Assembly (NCBI GenBank): GCA_964471755.1
Contig: CAYYJM010000116.1
Location: forward strand, 1 to 17,949
Direction of reading: 5' to 3'
DNA length: 17,949 nt
Source of the DNA: CAYYJM01 sp964471755
Lineage (GTDB): Bacteria; Planctomycetota; Planctomycetia; Gemmatales; Gemmataceae
Shown: positions 14,012-17,949 of the stretch, one piece after another
How positions within the stretch are numbered: position 1 is the first letter of the stretch
How the letters are laid out: each line of letters opens with the position of its first letter
Position numbers and translations under genes: made by a program
Notes under the pieces: generated by a model
What the model was told of the DNA's origin: nothing
The model's database searches: none
Seen by the model: only the letters and a program-made list of their open reading frames with translations

Positions 14012-14122
14012 CAGGACGATTGCAAAGTCACCCGGCGTCGCCGTAAGTCATTGAGCGATGGTTGAGCATCGACCGCCGTTTCAGGACTTACGGCGTGCCA
14101 AACCGACTTTGCAATCGTCCTG
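14012..14122. repeat. 111-bp nested palindromic element with perfect 18-bp ends
   Basis: The outer arms CAGGACGATTGCAAAGTC (14012-14029) and its exact reverse complement (14105-14122) enclose a second perfect pair, CGCCGTAAGTC / GACTTACGGCG (14039-14049 and 14085-14095). That pair encloses a third, CGATG / CATCG (14056-14060 and 14067-14071). Three nested perfect stems are far beyond chance. The 18-bp ends have the size of insertion-sequence terminal repeats, and GGACTTACG-like ends are common in several transposon families, so a MITE-type element is likely. No target duplication is evident. Confidence 0.85.
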
Positions 14123-14153
14123 AGGCGAGGGTACGGGGGGGAGCATCACTCAT

Positions 14154-14213
14154 GGGAGCCTCTTGTGTTTGGGACGTGGATTGGTAACCAACATCCTACG
14201 CACGGAGGCTCCC
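14154..14213. repeat. Inverted repeat beside the kinase 3' end
   Basis: GGGAGCCTC (14154-14162) pairs perfectly with GAGGCTCCC (14205-14213). A central near-palindrome TTGGT-A-ACCAA lies at about 14181-14191. ACCAAC and GTTGGT also pair around the right arm, so alternative folds are possible. Confidence 0.7.
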
Positions 14214-14224
14214 GTTGGTCTCAA

Positions 14225-15847
14225 CTACTTGTATGAACGCGACTTGTGGCTATTGTCCATGCCATTTTTGGCGACGAACCATTCCAGGTACGGCCTGGAC
14301 TCCGAGAGCAGGTCACGCCGCAACTGCGCCATGCCCGGTTGCAGCAGGAGCTTCTCCTGGCTGATCCGGGTGAAGCCGCGATCGACCGCCTTGAAGGCCT
14401 GGTCGGCGTTCTCCTCGGCCTGCTGGAAGTTCGCCTCGGCCTGCCGGTACAGAAGCGTCATGCCGAGCAGTCCGCCGCTGAGGGTGACGAAGATCGCCAC
14501 GAGCAGTGACGCGACCACGGGATTGCGCCGACACCAGCGCCAGCCCTGCTCCAGCGCCCCGGTTCGCCGGGCACGGATCGGTCGGCCTTCGAGATAGCGC
14601 TGCAGGTCGTCCGCCAGCGCCTGGGCCGAGGCGTAGCGGCGTGCCGGCTCCTTGCGAAGGCACTTCTGCGCGATCGTTTCCAGGTCGCGCGGCACGCTCG
14701 GCTGTAGCTGCCGCACCGGCACCGGCTCGCCGTGGCGAACCTGGCCCAGCGTCTCCATCACCGTCGCGCCGCGGAACGGCGGTCGGCCAGTCAGGCACTC
14801 GTAGAGGATCGCTCCCAGGGCGTAGACATCGACGGCGGGGCCGAGGTTCTTCGTGTCGCCCAGGGCCTGCTCGGGGGCCATGTACGACGGCGTGCCCATG
14901 ATCGCCCCGGTGCGCGTCTGGCCGTCCTCGTCGAGCTTGCGAGCCAGGCCGAAGTCGGTCACCTTGGGGACGAACCCCTCGCCGGCCTGCCGTCCGGAAG
15001 CGGCCTGGAGCAGCACGTTGGCCGGCTTCAGATCGCGGTGAATCACCTGGCCGGCATGGGCCGCGGCCACGCCCTCGACGATCTTGACGACCATCGCCGC
15101 GGCCTCGCGCGGTGACAGCGGCCGGTCCTTGAGCCGATCGGCCAGGGTGCCGCCGGTGCAGAATTCCATCGTGAAATACGGTTGGCCGTCCTGCTCGCCG
15201 ATGTCGTAGACCTCGACGATGCCGGGATGGCGGATCCGGGCGATGGCCTCGGCCTCGGCACGGAAGCGGGCCAGTTCGCCGTCGTCGGCGTCGTCGGCCC
15301 GCAGCGTCTTCAGCGCGACGATACGCCGCAGGTCCGGGTCCCACGCCTTGTAGGCGACGCCCATGCCCCCCTTGCCGAGGACGCCGCGAATCTCGTAACG
15401 GCCGATCCGCGCCGCCCCGGCTGGCGAGCGGCTCCGCGTGGTCGCGTCACGGCCCTGGCTGAGGCGGCTGAACAGGAGGCGGTCCACCTCCCACTGGATG
15501 CGCAACTCCTCGGCCAGGGCCGGGAACCGTTGCTGGAAATCGGCCAGCGCCGTGGGCGTCCCGGCCTCGTCGCGGAGGACGGCCTCATGGACGATCAGCT
15601 CGAGCATCGCCTCGACCGACGACGCGAGCGTGGGATGCTCGGAAAGGATCTGCTCGACCGGGACGCCCTGGCCTTGCCGCCAGCGCTGGCCCTGGTACTC
15701 GAGTACCGCGTCGAGCAGGCCGCGCGACGTGCCGGAGCCGGGTTGCCAGGTCGCGGTCGCGGTCGGGTCCAGATCGGCCGTCTCGTTGGGATCGGCGTTA
15801 CTTGTCGGCTCCAGTGCGGCCGTCTCATTGGGATCGGGGCTGCTCAT
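14225..15847 (-). CDS. Membrane-anchored Ser/Thr protein kinase, apparently truncated at the C-terminus
   Basis: This Hanks-type kinase phosphorylates protein Ser/Thr residues at the inner membrane. In its 540 residues, an N-terminal regulatory part (1-145) opens with two DPNETA copies. The kinase domain runs from about 150 to 420: Gly loop GKGGMG (158-163), K180, HRDLKPAN (270-277), DFG (298-300) and APE (324-326). All catalytic residues are present. A transmembrane helix lies at about 445-466 (VVASLLVAIFVTLSGGLLGM). The short C-terminal part keeps the family segment GFTRISQEKLLLQPGMAQLR and then FVAKNG. Planctomycete homologues usually continue into TPR or WD repeats, but here ten unrelated residues lead to the stop. 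Its start overlaps the sigma factor gene by 23 bases. Confidence 0.93.
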   Translation of the reverse strand: MSSPDPNETAALEPTSNADPNETADLDPTATATWQPGSGTSRGLLDAVLEYQGQRWRQGQGVPVEQILSEHPTLASSVEAMLELIVHEAVLRDEAGTPTALADFQQRFPALAEELRIQWEVDRLLFSRLSQGRDATTRSRSPAGAARIGRYEIRGVLGKGGMGVAYKAWDPDLRRIVALKTLRADDADDGELARFRAEAEAIARIRHPGIVEVYDIGEQDGQPYFTMEFCTGGTLADRLKDRPLSPREAAAMVVKIVEGVAAAHAGQVIHRDLKPANVLLQAASGRQAGEGFVPKVTDFGLARKLDEDGQTRTGAIMGTPSYMAPEQALGDTKNLGPAVDVYALGAILYECLTGRPPFRGATVMETLGQVRHGEPVPVRQLQPSVPRDLETIAQKCLRKEPARRYASAQALADDLQRYLEGRPIRARRTGALEQGWRWCRRNPVVASLLVAIFVTLSGGLLGMTLLYRQAEANFQQAEENADQAFKAVDRGFTRISQEKLLLQPGMAQLRRDLLSESRPYLEWFVAKNGMDNSHKSRSYK

Positions 15848-16430
15848 CGTCGTCCTCCAGGCGGAGTTGCACCGCCACGCGACGCAGGGCTCGCGACAGA
15901 CGCTGGCGGAGCGTCGCCTCCGCCATGTCGCATCGGGCGGCGATCGCCTCCCACGATTCGCCGTTCTGACGGGCCTGGAACAGTTCGAGTTCGTCGGCCG
16001 TCAGGCGAGCGCGCACCTCGGCCAGCAGATCGCGTGCGGCGACCTGCGAGCCGGGATCGGATCGCGACCCGGCGGGAAGTTCGTCCAGGTCGATGCCGTC
16101 CTCGATGCGGCGGCGGTCGCGGCGCTGGGCGTTCTCGCGCCGGGCCAGGGCGGCCAGCTTGTTGCGGGCCATGGTGAGAAGCAGCCGCTGAAGAGCGTCG
16201 GCGTCGTTCAGGTCGTATTCGCCGGCGGCGGCACGCAGCAGAAAGCTGCCGAGAACGGACTGGCAGAGATCGTGGGAGTCGGCGGCGGCACGCAGCCCCA
16301 GCTGCGACAGGCGGGCACGCACCGAGCGCCGGATGTACGGCGCAAAGCGCGCGACGAACTCCTCGATCGCGACGGGCTCGCCCGCACGGATGCGGCGCAG
16401 ATATTCAGAGAATGCAGGCGGATCAGGCAC
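15825..16430 (-). CDS. ECF-type RNA polymerase sigma factor (kinase-linked)
   Basis: The 201-residue product is an extracytoplasmic-function sigma factor. Region 2 covers about residues 15-95: YIRRSVRARLSQLGLRAAAD, then SHDLCQSVLGSFLLRAA and LLLTMARNKLAALAR. Region 4 covers about 140-190: LTADELELFQARQNGESWEA, then IAARCDMAEATLRQRLSRAL. The combination of such a sigma factor with a downstream Ser/Thr kinase is a recognised planctomycete arrangement in which the kinase is thought to control the sigma factor. The start is a GTG at 16430 with a modest AGGGA upstream. The stop lies 23 bases inside the kinase gene, which suggests translational coupling. No anti-sigma gene is visible. Confidence 0.92.
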   Translation of the reverse strand: MPDPPAFSEYLRRIRAGEPVAIEEFVARFAPYIRRSVRARLSQLGLRAAADSHDLCQSVLGSFLLRAAAGEYDLNDADALQRLLLTMARNKLAALARRENAQRRDRRRIEDGIDLDELPAGSRSDPGSQVAARDLLAEVRARLTADELELFQARQNGESWEAIAARCDMAEATLRQRLSRALRRVAVQLRLEDDDEQPRSQ

Positions 16431-16525
16431 GGGCTTACGTCCCTAACGAGGGAAAGTGAAAGAAGTCTAATCACTCGCTCGCCAGGGACGCAATCGAAAA
16501 CTCGAAGGGGGCGCTTCCCGGTGCC

Positions 16526-17623
16526 CTACTTCTCCGCCGCCGTCTTCGGCTTGATCCGCTCCTTCTCCATCTCCCAGACCTCGAGGTGATGGAACACCTT
16601 CCCCGGCACGACGAGTAGGTTCCCCGACGACGACAGGGCGATGCTCCCCGTCGATGGGCCAACCACCTTCGCTGGAAAACGACGCACCTCCAGCCCCGAG
16701 GCGACGCCGTACAGCACCAGTTCGCCGAACTGTCCCTCCGTCGTCGCCAGCACCCACTGGCCGTTCGGAGCGAACGCGACCGGAGCGATCACGCGCACGA
16801 GGCCGGGCCGACGGGGGTCGTGCTCCTCCAGACGGAGCGTCCGCAGTTCCTTGCCCGTCGCCGTCTCGACGACACGCAGCGTGCCGTCCGTCCCGTGGAA
16901 GAGGACCCGCTTGCTGTCCGCCGAGTAGAGCGGTCGATACGGCCCATTCCGATAATCGAACTTCCGCTTGCCATCGGGCCGGAGCGTGTAGCGAACCGCG
17001 TGCGTGGCCGCATCGCGCAGGACACACGTTCCCTCATTGACCGCGTAGGTCCTGGCGTCGGGAGCGAGGACCAGTCGGCCACGTCCGCCAACCTCGGCAT
17101 CCTTCGGCGGGGTGGCGAGCTTGAGATCGGTCTTCTCCTTGCCGGTGGCCAGGTCGTAATGTCGGAAGCGCAACCGCCGATCGAGCCGGGCCAGGGTCGC
17201 CCCGCCATCCACGAGCGCGAATGACACCGGATAGTCATCGTACGAGACGGCGAACTCCTGAAGGATCTTGCCGTCCTCCAGAGCGACGATGGACGCCTTC
17301 TCGTACGCGCCCGCCACGACGATCCGCTTGCCGTCAGGCAGTTCCAGGAACCGGAAGCCGTGGTCGTTCGTCGGTCGGCCGACAAGAGCCTCGCCACGCT
17401 GGACGCCACGTTCGGTGTCCCACAGACGGAGCTTGCCATCGCTGCCATAGGTGGCCAGGGTCTTGCCGCCCTGGAGGAACGCCGCTCCGATGAGGTGGTT
17501 GTTCCCCAGTGACAGGATCATCGCAGTCGGGTCGGCCGGCGGTTGAGCAGGCCGCACTCCCTGGGCGCTGGCAGGGATCGCGACGAGAACGATGGCGAGC
17601 AACAGACTTCGGACGGCAGGCAC
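16526..17623 (-). CDS. Exported WD40-like beta-propeller protein
   Basis: The 365-residue product has a signal peptide (VRSLLLAIVLVAIPASAQG-like, cut near ASA-Q). The rest resembles degenerate WD40 blades: LATYGSDGKLRLWDTERG, FRFLELPDGKRIVVAGAY, RVLFHGTDGTLRVVETATG, and AFAPNGQWVLATTEGQFGEL with a final HHLEVWEMEK. About six to seven blades fit the length. The role is probably protein binding in the periplasm; no enzymatic motif is visible. The start is a GTG at 17623 with GGAG seven bases upstream. It lies 27 bases after the stop of the preceding gene and 95 bases before the sigma factor, on the same strand, so it may belong to the same signalling cluster. Confidence 0.85.
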   Translation of the reverse strand: MPAVRSLLLAIVLVAIPASAQGVRPAQPPADPTAMILSLGNNHLIGAAFLQGGKTLATYGSDGKLRLWDTERGVQRGEALVGRPTNDHGFRFLELPDGKRIVVAGAYEKASIVALEDGKILQEFAVSYDDYPVSFALVDGGATLARLDRRLRFRHYDLATGKEKTDLKLATPPKDAEVGGRGRLVLAPDARTYAVNEGTCVLRDAATHAVRYTLRPDGKRKFDYRNGPYRPLYSADSKRVLFHGTDGTLRVVETATGKELRTLRLEEHDPRRPGLVRVIAPVAFAPNGQWVLATTEGQFGELVLYGVASGLEVRRFPAKVVGPSTGSIALSSSGNLLVVPGKVFHHLEVWEMEKERIKPKTAAEK

Positions 17624-17650
17624 GAGGCTACTCCAGAAAAGAGGTTCGGA

Positions 17651-17949
17651 TTACCGCGTCCGCCGGAGAATGTCGGCGAGTTCTCGATGGTAATACTGTA
17701 GACGTTCGTCCCCTGGCAGGTCGAGGATTCGCGGGACCAGCGTCGCCGCCAGCGGGCCGAGATGGCGAAGATTCAGAAGGCCCATCGGTGTGGGCTGACT
17801 CTGCGCCGTCTGGAAGATCTCATCGATCCAGACCGGGTTCAGCTTCCCGTCCTCGCGCATCATCGCGATGTACGCCGGTTCCTTGAAGTCCGGCGTCCCG
17901 GTCACCTTCAGCTGGGCCTCGAGCAACTCGCGCACGCCGGGCAGAGGGC
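17651..17949 (-). CDS. 3' end of an unrecognised protein (continues beyond the window)
   Basis: The open frame enters from the right edge, so only the last 98 or so residues are seen (PLPGVRELLEAQLKVTGTPD and onward). A GTG at 17935 is probably internal. The visible part is mostly helical and polar, with VWIDEIFQTAQSQPTPMGLL and a C-terminus rich in Arg (HRELADILRRTR). I see no diagnostic motif, signal or membrane segment. Its stop is 27 bases before the exported propeller gene, so the two are probably cotranscribed. Confidence 0.65.
   Translation of the reverse strand, partial: PLPGVRELLEAQLKVTGTPDFKEPAYIAMMREDGKLNPVWIDEIFQTAQSQPTPMGLLNLRHLGPLAATLVPRILDLPGDERLQYYHRELADILRRTR

Larger units (their letters stand above)
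13372..14224. other. Gene-poor region with dense inverted repeats
   Basis: No open frame here looks like a conserved protein. A 42-codon frame from the ATG at 13479 and a 125-codon frame at 13677-14054 have unlikely composition. What the region holds is structure: palindromes at 13466, 13609, 13800-13996, 14012-14122 and 14154-14213, plus an 11-bp direct repeat TTACCCCAGCC at 13580 and 13645. Base composition is less GC-rich than the neighbouring genes. I interpret the right half as mobile-element debris. Confidence 0.6.
13677..14262. mobile_element. Probable mobile-element remnant next to and cutting the kinase gene
   Basis: The region carries three stacked inverted-repeat structures and no intact transposase. 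Its right border seems to fall near 14260, where the kinase sequence loses resemblance to its family after FVAKNG. Borders and family are uncertain. Confidence 0.4.

Noticed and set aside
13677..14054. 125-codon plus-strand open frame
   Set aside because: It spans inverted repeats, has no ribosome binding site and has an odd Ser/Pro/Cys-rich composition; kept only as a note on the arms.
15182..16589. Two long plus-strand open frames (331 and 383 codons)
   Set aside because: They are antisense to the kinase and sigma factor genes and have Arg/Pro/Ala-rich composition without motifs.

Overview
This is high-GC bacterial DNA from a planctomycete, most likely a Gemmata-like lineage (Gemmatales). 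The pointers are a DUF1559 prepilin-type protein followed by a small putative lipoprotein, an ECF sigma factor overlapping a Ser/Thr kinase gene, an exported beta-propeller-like protein, an exported arylsulfatase, and strand-switched gene blocks separated by GC-rich palindromic repeats. A 10-base run of N and a second apparent break in a reading frame suggest draft assembly.

Layout. 1-3463 (+): a chaperone operon, groEL (5' end outside the window, broken by the N run) - palindromic repeats - dnaJ - grpE - FmdB-type zinc ribbon - yacG, closed by a strong intrinsic terminator at 3494-3531. 3610-4557 (+): a small membrane protein and a YacP/Rae1-like NYN ribonuclease. 4739-6277 (+): a DUF1559 protein and a small lipoprotein-like protein, then a second palindromic repeat cluster. 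6515-8281 (-) and 8430-9416 (+): a sulfatase and an AraC-type regulator, divergent, with overlapping candidate promoters around a short palindrome. 9430-11494 (-): a secreted DUF1508 protein, a three-helix membrane protein and a secreted HAD hydrolase. 11681-12912 (+): cystathionine beta-synthase, with about 118 nt missing and a frame change in the catalytic domain. 12923-13371 (-): two overlapping paralogous small proteins. 13372-14224: no convincing gene, but dense nested inverted repeats that look like mobile-element debris. 14225-16430 (-): ECF sigma factor and a Ser/Thr kinase that seems cut off by that debris. 16526-17949 (-): a secreted propeller-like protein and the 3' end of an unrecognised gene.

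How the genes fit together. The first block is a protein-folding operon: GroEL folds substrates, while DnaJ and GrpE serve DnaK, which is not in the window. Two small zinc proteins ride along. The sigma/kinase block is a planctomycete signalling module. Four candidate promoters share the pattern (T/C)TGGCA or TTGACC, 17 bases, then a weak -10 box.

The least explained parts are the GC-rich palindromes (1073-1239, 6310-6427), the nested palindromes at 13800-14213 next to the shortened kinase, and the CBS gap. I see no convincing new multi-gene system; the repeat families are the best candidates for something not yet described.
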